DNA of 23,422 nucleotides from DASXTB01 sp036505615 (GCA_036505615.1 DASXTB010000192.1:1-23422), one strand, 5' to 3'; counted from the stretch's first letter, positions 7,492-15,500 are shown. Notes: a model not told the origin generated them from the letters alone. Numbers and translations are program-made.

Positions 7492-9309
7492 ATGAACACT
7501 CTTTGGCTGGTCATTATCGTTATTTGCGTTTACACAATCGCATATCGTTATTACAGCGGATTCATAGCGGCCAAGGTGTTAGTGCTGGATGAAAACCGAG
7601 TGACGCCGGCGCACCGCTTCTACGACGGGCACAATTATTACCCTACCAACAAGTGGGTTTTGTTCGGACACCATTTTGCTGCAATCACTGGCGCAGGCCC
7701 TTTGATTGGCCCGGTGTTGGCGGCGCAATTTGGCTACCTTCCCGGTTTATTGTGGCTGGTCATTGGCGTGGTGATCGGCGGCGCGGTGCACGATTTTGTC
7801 GCGCTGTTCTGCTCCATTCGTCACGACGGCAAATCACTGGCAGAGATTGCCCGCAGAGAGGTCAATCCGGTCGTCGGCATGACGGCAGCCGTCGCAATCC
7901 TGTTCATCATCGTTATCGCGCTCGCGGGTCTCGGTTTGGCAGTGGTGAACGCGCTCAGTGAGAGCGCCTGGGGGACTTTCACTATTGCCGTTACCATTCC
8001 GATAGCTTTGTTCATGGGACTGTACATGTACCGCTTCCGCAAGGGAAAGATCGTGGAAGCGACTGTTATCGGCGTGATCGCGCTGATTCTGGCGGTCATC
8101 TTTGGAAAGTTTATTCCCGGCTCGCTGCTGGGCCCCTGGTTCACATTGAGCCGGCATCAGGTGACCGTGGCGATGGCGGCCTATGGTTTGCTCGCTTCGG
8201 TGCTTCCCGTCTGGATGCTGCTCTGCCCGCGCGATTATCTTTCGTCGTTCATGAAAATCGGCACCATCGCCTTTCTGGCCGTGGGAGTCATCCTGGTGCA
8301 CCCGGACTTGAAAATGCCCGCGCTGACGGAATTCGTGAAGGGAGGCGGCCCCATTATCCCCGGCAAGCTCTTTCCCTTTGTGTTCATCACTATCGCCTGC
8401 GGCGCTATTTCAGGATTCCATGCCCTGGTTGGGACTGGAACCACGCCCAAGATGATTTCCAATGAGAAGGATGCCCGCCCCATCGCTTATGGAGCGATGC
8501 TGATTGAAAGCTTCGTCGGCTTCACCAGCCTGGTAGCGGCGGCGTCGCTTTTTCCCGGGGATTATTTCGCAATTAATGTCAGCCCGGACAAGTTTCAGGC
8601 TCTGGGCTACAGCGTGGTCAACCTGCCCGAGTTCTCTCGTGAGGTAGGGGAAACGCTGCAAGGGCGCCCCGGAGGCGCAGTATCGCTTGCAATCGGAATG
8701 GCTCAGATTTTTAGCGGCCTGCCGGGGATGAAACAATTGGTGAGTTACTGGTACCACTTCGCGATCATGTTCGAGGCGCTGTTTATCCTGACCACCATCG
8801 ATACGGGAACGCGGGTGGCGCGTTTTCTAGTGCAGGAATTCTTTGGGAAGTTTTACAGACCATTCGAGCGGACCGACTGGGTGCCCGGAACACTTGCGTC
8901 CAGCTTGATTGTGGTCTTTTGCTGGGCCTACTTTATCTGGACCGGCAGCATCAGCACCATCTGGCCCATGTTTGGGATCGCCAACCAGTTACTGGCGAGC
9001 ATCGCCTTGTGCGTGGGAACTACCTTCCTGGTGAATCATGGTAAAGCAAAGTACATGTGGGTCACGGCATCCCCTCTGGCGTTCCTCAGTGTAAGCACGC
9101 TGACAGCGGGCTGGCTGAGTATTCGCGACAATTTTCTTCCGATGACAAGAAAACCGGAGGTTGCGTTTCAGGGGTGGTTGAACTCGGTACTTACGGCGGT
9201 CATGATGGCTTGTGTCGCCATCATCATCGTGAATTCTGTTTGGAAGTGGTATTCGGTGCTGGCAAGACCGCGCGTTCCTCCCGAAGCGGTGGAAGCGAGC
9301 GCACCCTGA
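7492..9309 (+). CDS. cstA: Carbon starvation protein CstA family transporter
   Basis: 605-residue inner-membrane protein with many hydrophobic helices. The family imports small carbon or nitrogen sources: peptides in Salmonella and Campylobacter, pyruvate in E. coli CstA/BtsT. Family hallmarks are the N-terminal TIAYRYYSGFIAAKVL, the segment DGHNYYPTNKWVLFGHHFAAITGAGPLIGPVLAA written across about residues 45-78, GAVHDFVALF, the CGAISGFHALVGTGTTPK region and FGIANQLLASIAL. The length is below the ~700 residues of E. coli CstA and fits the shorter branch of the family. The start is ATG 7492; no strong Shine-Dalgarno sequence is seen. The downstream gap is filled by a heptamer repeat array and there is no cotranscribed partner. 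Substrate is not predictable. Confidence 0.95.
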   Translation: MNTLWLVIIVICVYTIAYRYYSGFIAAKVLVLDENRVTPAHRFYDGHNYYPTNKWVLFGHHFAAITGAGPLIGPVLAAQFGYLPGLLWLVIGVVIGGAVHDFVALFCSIRHDGKSLAEIARREVNPVVGMTAAVAILFIIVIALAGLGLAVVNALSESAWGTFTIAVTIPIALFMGLYMYRFRKGKIVEATVIGVIALILAVIFGKFIPGSLLGPWFTLSRHQVTVAMAAYGLLASVLPVWMLLCPRDYLSSFMKIGTIAFLAVGVILVHPDLKMPALTEFVKGGGPIIPGKLFPFVFITIACGAISGFHALVGTGTTPKMISNEKDARPIAYGAMLIESFVGFTSLVAAASLFPGDYFAINVSPDKFQALGYSVVNLPEFSREVGETLQGRPGGAVSLAIGMAQIFSGLPGMKQLVSYWYHFAIMFEALFILTTIDTGTRVARFLVQEFFGKFYRPFERTDWVPGTLASSLIVVFCWAYFIWTGSISTIWPMFGIANQLLASIALCVGTTFLVNHGKAKYMWVTASPLAFLSVSTLTAGWLSIRDNFLPMTRKPEVAFQGWLNSVLTAVMMACVAIIIVNSVWKWYSVLARPRVPPEAVEASAP

Positions 9310-9315
9310 GGCTGG

Positions 9316-9402
9316 GGCAGGCGGCAGGAAACAGGAAGCAGACGGCAGGAGGCAGAGGCAGACGGTAGACGGCAGGAAGCAGACAGCAGGAGGCAGGAAC
9401 AG
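9316..9402. repeat. Heptamer array, CAG-purine family, left arm
   Basis: Degenerate 7-nt units of the form CAG(G/A)(A/C)(G/A)(G/A) run from just after the cstA stop to 9402, with occasional 6-mers. The array is followed by a spacer and then the complementary arm at 9497-9653. GCAGGAACAGCGTCATT (9393-9409) pairs perfectly with 9497-9513, so the arms are true inverted repeats. Confidence 0.85.
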
Positions 9403-9475
9403 CGTCATTTGGCATTCGTCGTTACTAACGGTCCTCTTCAGCAGTTCTGTCTTGCAATAGCCAAATTCGAATAAC

Positions 9476-9503
9476 AATGACAAATGACAAATGACGAATG
9501 ACG
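9476..9503. repeat. Four tandem heptamers AATGAC(A/G)
   Basis: AATGACA, AATGACA, AATGACG and AATGACG occupy exactly 28 bases in the spacer between the two arms of the larger array. This is a different consensus with the same 7-nt period. Confidence 0.75.
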
Positions 9504-9653
9504 CTGTTCCTGCTGCCTCCTGCCGTCTGCTTCCTGCCGTCTGCTTCCTGCCTCCTGCTGTCTGCCGTCTGCTTCCTGCCTCCTGCTTCCTGCCGCCTGC
9601 TGTCTGCCTCCTGCCGTCTGCTTCCTGCCTCCTGCTTCCTGCCGTCTGCCGAG
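9504..9653. repeat. Heptamer array, CAG-purine family, right (inverted) arm
   Basis: About 150 bases of CTG-containing heptamers (units like CTTCCTG, CCGTCTG, CCTCCTG), the reverse complement of the array at 9316-9402. It ends immediately before the stop codon of the small minus-strand gene at 9654. Both strands carry long frames with no stop here, but they encode only low-complexity Leu/Pro/Ser/Cys or Gly/Arg/Gln strings. The intervening 9403-9475 has no recognisable feature. Confidence 0.85.
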
Positions 9654-9839
9654 TTACCTCCGCCTTCCCTTCTTCTTGTCCTTCTGTCTCGGAGCTGCAG
9701 TCTCCACTGGCTTGACAGGAGGCGTTGGATTTGCCGGCGCAACCGGTTTGCTGCGCTGTTTTAACACTAATTGCTCCGTCACAAACATAAATCCGAAGAA
9801 CAGAATGATCCCCACTCCCACAAGGTAGAGGTATTGCAC
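9654..9839 (-). CDS. Small single-pass membrane protein coupled to hppA
   Basis: 61-residue protein with an N-terminal membrane helix (YLVGVGIILFFGFMFV, about 3-20) followed by a Pro/Lys-rich, strongly basic C-terminal tail (ending KDKKKGRRR). It begins at GTG 9837-9839, nine bases after the hppA stop. Its Shine-Dalgarno sequence GAGGTGA overlaps that stop codon, so translation is probably coupled to hppA. Judged from charge, the tail should be cytoplasmic only if the N terminus faces out. The topology cannot be decided firmly. I do not recognise a family. A role linked to the pyrophosphatase or simply a membrane anchor for a nucleic acid- or lipid-binding tail are both possible. The stop abuts a heptamer repeat arm. 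Confidence 0.7.
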   Translation of the reverse strand: MQYLYLVGVGIILFFGFMFVTEQLVLKQRSKPVAPANPTPPVKPVETAAPRQKDKKKGRRR

Positions 9840-9848
9840 TTATTCACC

Positions 9849-11951
9849 TCACAAGAACAAAGGCGCCAGCACCAGAGTAATCGTGCTCAGCAGCTTGATC
9901 AAGACATGCAACGAGGGCCCGGCAGTATCCTTAAGCGGATCTCCCACCGTGTCACCTACAACCCCCGCCTTGTGCGCATCGGAGCCTTTGCCGCCGTAAT
10001 TACCAAGCTCGATGAATTTTTTGGCGTTGTCCCAGGCACCACCTCCATTGTTCATCATCGTTGCCATCAGGATCCCGGTGATGGTTCCCACCATCAGCAG
10101 CGCGGCGACCGCCTCAGCGCCGGGGCGCCCCTCAGATCCGAGATACTTGAAGCTGAAACCTACAGCCACAGGTACTACAATGGGAAGCAGGCCGGGCAAT
10201 ATCATTTCCTTCAGCGCCCCGGCGGTCACAATTCCCACACAACGCCCATAATCCGGTCTGGCGGTCCCCTTCATGATGTCCGGGTTAGCTCGGAACTGCC
10301 GCCGCACTTCATTGATGACATAATACGCAGCCCGGCCCACCGCCCGAATGGCAAAGGCGCTGAACACAAACACAAGAGCGGCACCAATCAGAGCGCCGAC
10401 AAAGGTGGGAATGTTGGTCAGATCGACGGGAACTTTTTCCACTTTAGTGATCTTCTTGACTTCATCGAGGTAAGCGCTAAACAGTAGGAAAGCCGCCAGC
10501 GCGGCACTTCCGATGGCATACCCCTTTGTCAGCGCCTTGGTGGTGTTTCCAACAGCGTCCAGCCGGTCCGTTCTCCTACGGATCTCTTCGGGCTGGTCGG
10601 ACATCTCAATGATTCCGCCTGCATTATCGGTAATCGGCCCGAAGGTATCCATGGCCAGAATGTAGGCACATGGCGCCAGCATTCCCATAGTGGCGACCGC
10701 TGTGCCATAAAGCCCGCCGCCCGGCATTGCCTTTTGGCCCAAATAGTAGGCGCCCAGAAGCGCAGCAGAAATGGTAATTACAGGAATTCCGGTGCATTCC
10801 ATAGCGACCGAAATTCCGGTGATGATGTTGGTCGCCGGGCCGGTCTGGCATGCTTCGGCGATCGACTTAACCGGCCGGTATTTGTATTCGGTATAATACT
10901 GGGTGATAAAAACGAAAGCCAGCGCCGTAAGTATCCCCACCACTCCAGCGGCGAAAAAGTAAAGATTGCCTCCCAGCAACGTGTGTACAGCGATGTAGAA
11001 GCCTCCCATCGCCAAGACGGTAGTGACGTAATAACCTCGGTTCATCGCAGCCATCGGATCGCCGTCTTCTTTTACTCGCACCACCAGGATTCCAATCATG
11101 GTGGCAATCAGTCCGAAAGCGCGCGCTACCAGAGGAAACAATATTCCCTTGGTTCCAAACTCGGTATACAGGACCACACCCAGAATCATGGCGCCAATAT
11201 TTTCGGCGGCCGTCGACTCAAACAGGTCAGCGCCGCGTCCGGCGCAGTCCCCCACGTTGTCTCCCACCAGGTCGGCGATCACAGCCGGATTGCGCGGATC
11301 ATCTTCTGGGATTCCCGCTTCCACTTTTCCTACCAGGTCGGCGCCCACGTCGGCGGCTTTGGTGTAAATTCCCCCGCCTAGTTGCGCAAAAAGAGCTACA
11401 AAACTAGCGCCAAATCCGAAACCCACGATTTGAAGCGGAACGTGTTCCGGATCCTGCATTCCGCCGTACAGATAGAACAGGCCTCCCACTCCAAGTAGGC
11501 TCAACGACACTACCGTGAGGCCGGAGACAGCGCCTCCATAGAGAGCGGTGCGAAGCGCCCTGTCCAGGCTCTTCATGGCTGCCGCCGCAGTGCGGCTGTT
11601 GGAGCGTATGGAAATAAACATGCCCACAAATCCGCTGAGGGCTGAGCAGGCCGCGCCCACTAGAAAGGCGAACGTGACTTTCAGTGCGATACCGGGACCC
11701 AAACTCCGAATATTGGGGCTGCTGCTGTACTGGTAGAAGAGAAAGATAATAACCGCCACAGCAACACTCAACAGGCCAATCGTCGTGTACTGCCGGCGCA
11801 AAAAGGCCTCAGCACCTTCCTTTATGGCGTTGGAAATCTCCTGCATGCGCACAGAGCCGGTCTCTCCCTTAAGTACGTTGGCTGCGAGGAATGCTGCGAA
11901 CACTAACGAAAAGATCGAAATGCTAAAAATTAACGTCAACACGAGAGTCAT
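9849..11951 (-). CDS. hppA: Membrane-bound K+-independent proton-translocating pyrophosphatase
   Basis: 700-residue, about 16-helix inner-membrane enzyme that hydrolyses pyrophosphate and pumps H+. Catalytic signatures are DVGADLVGKVEAGIPEDD (201-218), DNVGDCAGRGADLFES (231-246), MDTFGPITDNAGGI (434-447) and the C-terminal GDTVGDPLKDTAGPSLH. GNTTKALTKG (468-477) has Lys472 where K+-dependent members have Ala, and Thr475. In this family these mark the K+-independent H+-pumping class (known from mutagenesis of related enzymes). The frame is open to 12089, but I start at ATG 11951 because GGAG lies 8 bases upstream and the next residues form the standard first helix; the extra 46 residues are not family-like. 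It is followed by a coupled 61-residue membrane protein and is divergent from the TPR gene. Confidence 0.96.
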   Translation of the reverse strand: MTLVLTLIFSISIFSLVFAAFLAANVLKGETGSVRMQEISNAIKEGAEAFLRRQYTTIGLLSVAVAVIIFLFYQYSSSPNIRSLGPGIALKVTFAFLVGAACSALSGFVGMFISIRSNSRTAAAAMKSLDRALRTALYGGAVSGLTVVSLSLLGVGGLFYLYGGMQDPEHVPLQIVGFGFGASFVALFAQLGGGIYTKAADVGADLVGKVEAGIPEDDPRNPAVIADLVGDNVGDCAGRGADLFESTAAENIGAMILGVVLYTEFGTKGILFPLVARAFGLIATMIGILVVRVKEDGDPMAAMNRGYYVTTVLAMGGFYIAVHTLLGGNLYFFAAGVVGILTALAFVFITQYYTEYKYRPVKSIAEACQTGPATNIITGISVAMECTGIPVITISAALLGAYYLGQKAMPGGGLYGTAVATMGMLAPCAYILAMDTFGPITDNAGGIIEMSDQPEEIRRRTDRLDAVGNTTKALTKGYAIGSAALAAFLLFSAYLDEVKKITKVEKVPVDLTNIPTFVGALIGAALVFVFSAFAIRAVGRAAYYVINEVRRQFRANPDIMKGTARPDYGRCVGIVTAGALKEMILPGLLPIVVPVAVGFSFKYLGSEGRPGAEAVAALLMVGTITGILMATMMNNGGGAWDNAKKFIELGNYGGKGSDAHKAGVVGDTVGDPLKDTAGPSLHVLIKLLSTITLVLAPLFL

Positions 11952-12101
11952 GTCATCTGCTCCAAGATTCTTTGAACAGGAGTTCCCGCTGAAAATTGCC
12001 CATGTCCGGAGTCGGATTCCGATTCCAGACAACCATGGGCCCCACGAAATAAACGAGAGAGGATATAACCAGAACACCCGGAATATCAAGCTTTACCAAT
12101 T

Positions 12102-12129
12102 GCGGATTGGGGATTTCGGATTGCAGATT
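12102..12129. repeat. Four tandem heptamers ending in GATT
   Basis: GCGGATT, GGGGATT, TCGGATT and GCAGATT follow each other exactly, 18 bases before the TPR start codon and within the divergent hppA/TPR spacer. The words resemble the GAATGCG/GATTGCG family found at 18736-18906. Confidence 0.7.
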
Positions 12130-12147
12130 TGATGGTAAATCATTTCT

Positions 12148-12471
12148 ATGAGCGCCAACCGTATTGACACATTGAAATCGTTTGTTGCAAGAAACCCGAA
12201 CGACCCGTTTTCTCACTATGGTCTTGCGATGGAATATGTTCGCCAGGACCGCCTGGACGAAGCCCTGGGAGTGTTCGCCCAGTTGCTGGAGCGGCATCCC
12301 GATTACGTTCCCACTTATTTTCAGGCCGGGATGGTTTTCGCCAAGGCTGGCAACAAAGTCGAGGCACAGGCAGTGCTTAGCAAGGGGATCGAAGTGGCCG
12401 AGCGTTTGGGGAACATCCACGCCAAAAACGAATTGCAGGAAGCCCTCACGCAGATCGCAATCGGGAGCTGA
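12148..12471 (+). CDS. Small tetratricopeptide-repeat (TPR) protein
   Basis: 107-residue soluble protein with two to three TPR-like helix pairs: PFSHYGLAMEYVRQDRLDEA with partner helix up to HPDY (about 20-52), then PTYFQAGMVFAKAGNKVEA with its partner (about 55-88), and a capping helix. There is no signal peptide or enzyme domain, so it probably acts as a protein-binding adaptor in the cytoplasm. The start is ATG 12148; no strong Shine-Dalgarno sequence is seen. It is divergent from hppA and convergent with the downstream GT-C gene, standing alone. The partner cannot be guessed. Confidence 0.85.
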   Translation: MSANRIDTLKSFVARNPNDPFSHYGLAMEYVRQDRLDEALGVFAQLLERHPDYVPTYFQAGMVFAKAGNKVEAQAVLSKGIEVAERLGNIHAKNELQEALTQIAIGS

Positions 12472-12477
12472 CTAAAT

Positions 12478-12599
12478 CGGGAGCGGGGGAGTGAGAGAGC
12501 GGGAGAGTGGGAGAGCGGGTTAGTTTCAATCGACCTTTAGTTCTCCCACTCTCCCGCTCCCCCGCTCTCCCGCTTTCGGCAAACTCACTCTCCCGCTCA
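12478..12599. repeat. GGGAGAG(C/T) array with inverted arm between convergent genes
   Basis: The left arm (12478-12520) is made of GGGAGAGC/GGGAGAGT-type 7-8-mers and the right arm (12542-12599) of their complement. GCGGGAGAGTGGGAGA (12499-12514) pairs perfectly with 12542-12557 around a 27-base loop. It starts 6 bases after the TPR stop and runs into the stop codon of the opposing GT-C gene (12597-12599), so the hairpin is placed to end transcription from both sides. Confidence 0.85.
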
Positions 12600-14252
12600 A
12601 TCCTTCGGTCTGGCGAAACTCCGTACGATGGCGTGCTCCGCTACGACGTGCTGCGAAAGTAAAGGAAAGTTTTGCTCCATTCGCTGGCTGAGATCCTGAA
12701 GCTTGGGCGTATAGGGCTCGTAGACAGACACCATCCAGAGTTTTTGAGAAGAGGCCACGTTCTTGCGGGCGCTCTTCAAAATGTAATCAATGGTAGACCC
12801 GTAGGGAACCTCAATGATGTTGAGCCGTTTCTCCAGATAAAAACCAATACAGTTGCTTACTTTAGCGTCAGTACTCAAGACGGCGTCATCAGTTCCAACC
12901 GTGGAAGACAAGTATCGGGCCACATCGCGCCACTCGACTGCCTTTGGGGTTTCGTAATACTGCCCCAGCGCCTTCGCGTTCAATATAACGAGAGCCGCCA
13001 GCAAGATCGGGATGCAGTATTTCCAACGGAACCGCACGACGGAAACACCCAGAATCAAAAGCATTGCCGGGTAACTTACGATGAAATACTTGCTGATCTC
13101 CAACGTCTTTGTGCGGAAGAACACGTCGGCCGCCAAACCGCTCATTAAGGGGAACAACAACCACAGTGTGAGCATCCTGCCGTGGCGCTGCCGCAGCAGA
13201 AACGGACGCTGAAGCAAAATCACGATAAAGAGAACTCCCACCACCCAACACATCACGCGGAGTCCCCACGTACTGCTTGGATAAGCGTAGCTCTCCCCAG
13301 CGGCAAAGCGGAACAGAATGGTCAGAGAGTTGGCAATTCCCTGCCAGAGAACAGTCCCACCGCGTGCATTGTTTCGAATCCAAAGATCGGATTGGTTTTT
13401 CTGAGCAATCTGATACAACAGTACAGGAATCCAGGGAATGAAGCAGAGAACAATAATGGAAAGGCTCAACAGGAATTCATGAACGCGATCGTCGCCAAAG
13501 AAAATCCAATAGAAGATCTGAAAGCAGAACAGAAAGACGTAGTAATAATGGGTATAGATTCCCAAGATTGAGAACAGGACAAAGGCTGCATAGCTGCGCC
13601 AGTCCGCTCGCTCCTGAATCTTCAGAAAAAAGAGCATGGAAAGAGAAGACAGCAGTAGCAGCAGCGAGTACATGCGCGCTTCCTGCGAAAAGTAAACAAG
13701 GTAAGGGGAAAAACCGAATATCAGGCACGCGACGAGAGAGACTTTCCGGTCCTTGAAGATTTGCCACGCCAGCAGATAAACCACGGGCAGTGTTATCAGG
13801 TTTATCAGCACTGAGAGCATTCGCGCGGAGAATTCCGTCATCCCGAACAAGTTCAGCCAGAGTCCCAGCAGGATAAAATAGAAGGGTGGATGGTTGTCGT
13901 TGACGTAGTACCTGAAGACATTCTCAGAGAGCTCGCGCCCACCCGGAACATCTTGGCCCAGTTGGTAAACTCCGATCGCGTTCAACGCGAATATTTCATC
14001 GTCCCAAAGGCTTTTACTGGTGAGGTGATATATCCGCAGGCATGCGGAAAGCACCAAACAACCCGTGATCGCAAGGACGATGACTCGAATTCCGGGGTTC
14101 CAGGTTTCGGTGGCGGGTCTTGGGTCTCGGGTTTCGGGTCTCGGGGCTTCGAGCTTCGGGTGTCGGGACCCGGGTTTCGGGTGTCGGGTGTCGCGTTTCG
14201 AGTTTCGGGTCTCGAGCTTCGAGTTTCGGTTTGGGATTCCCAAGTTCCGCAT
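12597..14252 (-). CDS. GT-C family membrane glycosyltransferase with repeat-derived N terminus
   Basis: 551-residue polytopic membrane protein of the ArnT/PMT-like GT-C class, expected to use a polyprenyl-phosphate sugar at the outer face of the inner membrane. After the first helix (VIVLAITGCLVLSACLRIY, about 55-73) comes the acidic motif SKSLWDDEIFALNAI. It is followed by NDNHPPFYFILLGLWLNLFG and about ten more helices, and the protein ends in a soluble segment of about 100 residues. Residues 8-50 are not family-like: they are the translation of a heptamer DNA array, giving a 7-residue repeat (NSKLETR, NSKRDTR and so on). ATG 14252 is the only standard start before the first helix and has no Shine-Dalgarno sequence. 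Either the repeat is a real basic cytoplasmic tail or translation begins at an unusual codon near the helix. It is unrelated in detail to the GT-C gene at 5641. Confidence 0.88.
   Translation of the reverse strand: MRNLGIPNRNSKLETRNSKRDTRHPKPGSRHPKLEAPRPETRDPRPATETWNPGIRVIVLAITGCLVLSACLRIYHLTSKSLWDDEIFALNAIGVYQLGQDVPGGRELSENVFRYYVNDNHPPFYFILLGLWLNLFGMTEFSARMLSVLINLITLPVVYLLAWQIFKDRKVSLVACLIFGFSPYLVYFSQEARMYSLLLLLSSLSMLFFLKIQERADWRSYAAFVLFSILGIYTHYYYVFLFCFQIFYWIFFGDDRVHEFLLSLSIIVLCFIPWIPVLLYQIAQKNQSDLWIRNNARGGTVLWQGIANSLTILFRFAAGESYAYPSSTWGLRVMCWVVGVLFIVILLQRPFLLRQRHGRMLTLWLLFPLMSGLAADVFFRTKTLEISKYFIVSYPAMLLILGVSVVRFRWKYCIPILLAALVILNAKALGQYYETPKAVEWRDVARYLSSTVGTDDAVLSTDAKVSNCIGFYLEKRLNIIEVPYGSTIDYILKSARKNVASSQKLWMVSVYEPYTPKLQDLSQRMEQNFPLLSQHVVAEHAIVRSFARPKD
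14102..14235. repeat. Heptamer array TCGGGTN family, arm inside the GT-C coding region
   Basis: About 134 bases of degenerate 7-mers (TCGGGTC, TCGGGTT, TCGAGTT, TCGGGTG on the plus strand) lie within the 5' coding part of the GT-C gene. The complementary arm lies at 14305-14366. Confidence 0.85.
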
Positions 14253-14304
14253 AAAACGATTGGATGACGGCTAATTATTGGCTGAGAGAACTCGTGACTC
14301 AACA

Positions 14305-14366
14305 TCCGAAACCCGAGACTAGAGACTCGAAACCCGAGACTCAGACCCCGAACTAGGACCCGAGAC
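14305..14366. repeat. Heptamer array CCCGAGA family, inverted arm
   Basis: Eight consecutive 7-mers plus a 6-mer (TCCGAAA, CCCGAGA, and variants such as CTCGAAA) form the reverse complement type of the array at 14102-14235. The arm ends 4 bases before the stop codon of the BON protein gene. The 69-base spacer between the arms contains the GT-C start codon. Confidence 0.85.
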
Positions 14367-14369
14367 GGC

Positions 14370-15500
14370 TTATTGCAGGATGTCCTTACGTGACAGGTCG
14401 ATCGTTAATCCCAGTCTGTTGATCGTGGCCTGATCGATCTCTCCCGAAGGCACCAATTTGTTCAACTTTTGAAAGTCTCGGAGCGCCGCATGTGTTGCCT
14501 GGTCCAGCCGGCCGGTTATGGGGCCACGATAAATGCCGCCGGCCTGCAGCGCTTGCTGAACTGCCCCGATGTCTTTGGCGGTAATTACCAGGACAAACGA
14601 TTCAGGCTGGCTTGGTCGCGCAGTTGGTCCCTGGACCATCGACTGCGACAAACTCATTGAGGCGCGTCCTTGAGCCGGTATGTTGACATGCAGCGCTGAG
14701 ACAGTCGCAGCATCCAGTTGTCCTGTGATTGGCAGGTTATACCTCGCCTGAAAAGTCAACAGCGCGTTTTCCGTCAAACTGTTCCATACACCGTCCGTAG
14801 GCCCTTTGTACAAGCCTGCCATCTGCAGTGCACGCTGGACATCACGTATCTGCTGGCCCGAGAGTCTGGCGGAAGATGGCGCCGGTCGCTCGGCGCGAGG
14901 CGGAGTGCGAGTATTTGTTTCAGTGGCCGTCATCGCTACAGTATTGACCGCAACTACGCCCGGAACGCGCCGGACCCGTTGAGCCAGTCGCAGGACAGTG
15001 GCTCTGTCTTTCACTTCGCCGACAAGCTGAACATTGCCGCGTGTCACTTGGACGTCCACCCTGCTGGTTCTGAATTCCGAGTCTGATAGCAAGGCTGCCT
15101 TCACCTTGTCAGCCAGATCTCGGTCTCTCTGAGCATTGGACGAGGGCACGCGAATGACCGTCGGCTGTCCTGCTTTCGCCGGGTTTACCTGGAGATCGAG
15201 CTTGACTTCTTTGACTCCTGAAACAGCTCGCAGAACATTTAAAACCGTCTGTCTCTGTAGGTCCGTATCGACCATTCCGCGAGCGGTAACCGTCCCGTTC
15301 TGGACCGAAAGGTCGATATCGTATCCGCTAACTTGCCCGTTGGCCAACAGCGCCAGCTTGCTTCGGTAGGCAATACCGGAGTCACTTTTATCGACCACGT
15401 CCTGTTGAGTTGCAGCTTGCACAGAGTCCACGCCCACGCCTGCACCCAGGAGAGGACAAAAGATCAATACAATCAAGAAAATCAAATATACCGGTTTCAT
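14370..15500 (-). CDS. Exported BON-BON-PGB-PGB envelope protein
   Basis: 376-residue exported protein. A signal peptide (about 1-30, hydrophobic LIFLIVLIFCPLLGAGVGV, likely cut after VQA) is followed by two BON domains (about 37-105 and 124-192, each ending in a V-x-G-V-x-x-V-type motif such as VSGVKEVKLDL). A Thr/Pro/Arg linker (192-213) precedes two peptidoglycan-binding (PG_binding_1) domains (about 214-271 and 309-366: VQRALQMAGLYKGPTDG, VQQALQAGGIYRGPITG). BON domains bind membranes or phospholipid and PGB domains bind the cell wall, so it probably links the outer membrane and wall in the periplasm (inference). A strong Shine-Dalgarno sequence GGGGAGG lies 4 bases before ATG 15500. No catalytic domain is present. 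It is separated from purA by a 429-base gap. Confidence 0.9.
   Translation of the reverse strand: MKPVYLIFLIVLIFCPLLGAGVGVDSVQAATQQDVVDKSDSGIAYRSKLALLANGQVSGYDIDLSVQNGTVTARGMVDTDLQRQTVLNVLRAVSGVKEVKLDLQVNPAKAGQPTVIRVPSSNAQRDRDLADKVKAALLSDSEFRTSRVDVQVTRGNVQLVGEVKDRATVLRLAQRVRRVPGVVAVNTVAMTATETNTRTPPRAERPAPSSARLSGQQIRDVQRALQMAGLYKGPTDGVWNSLTENALLTFQARYNLPITGQLDAATVSALHVNIPAQGRASMSLSQSMVQGPTARPSQPESFVLVITAKDIGAVQQALQAGGIYRGPITGRLDQATHAALRDFQKLNKLVPSGEIDQATINRLGLTIDLSRKDILQ

Noticed and set aside
9316..9653. Possible CRISPR array or low-complexity protein genes in the CAG/CTG repeat region
   Set aside because: There are no unique spacers between fixed repeats and no cas genes. The long open frames on both strands exist only because the heptamers lack stop codons in most phases.
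11952..12089. 46-residue N-terminal extension of HppA
   Set aside because: The extra residues do not resemble the family, and ATG 11951 has a well-spaced GGAG site and gives the standard first membrane helix.
9771..12132. Plus-strand frames of up to 238 codons opposite hppA
   Set aside because: They are rich in His, Gln and Ser without family motifs, as expected for the complement of a Gly/Ala-rich membrane protein gene.
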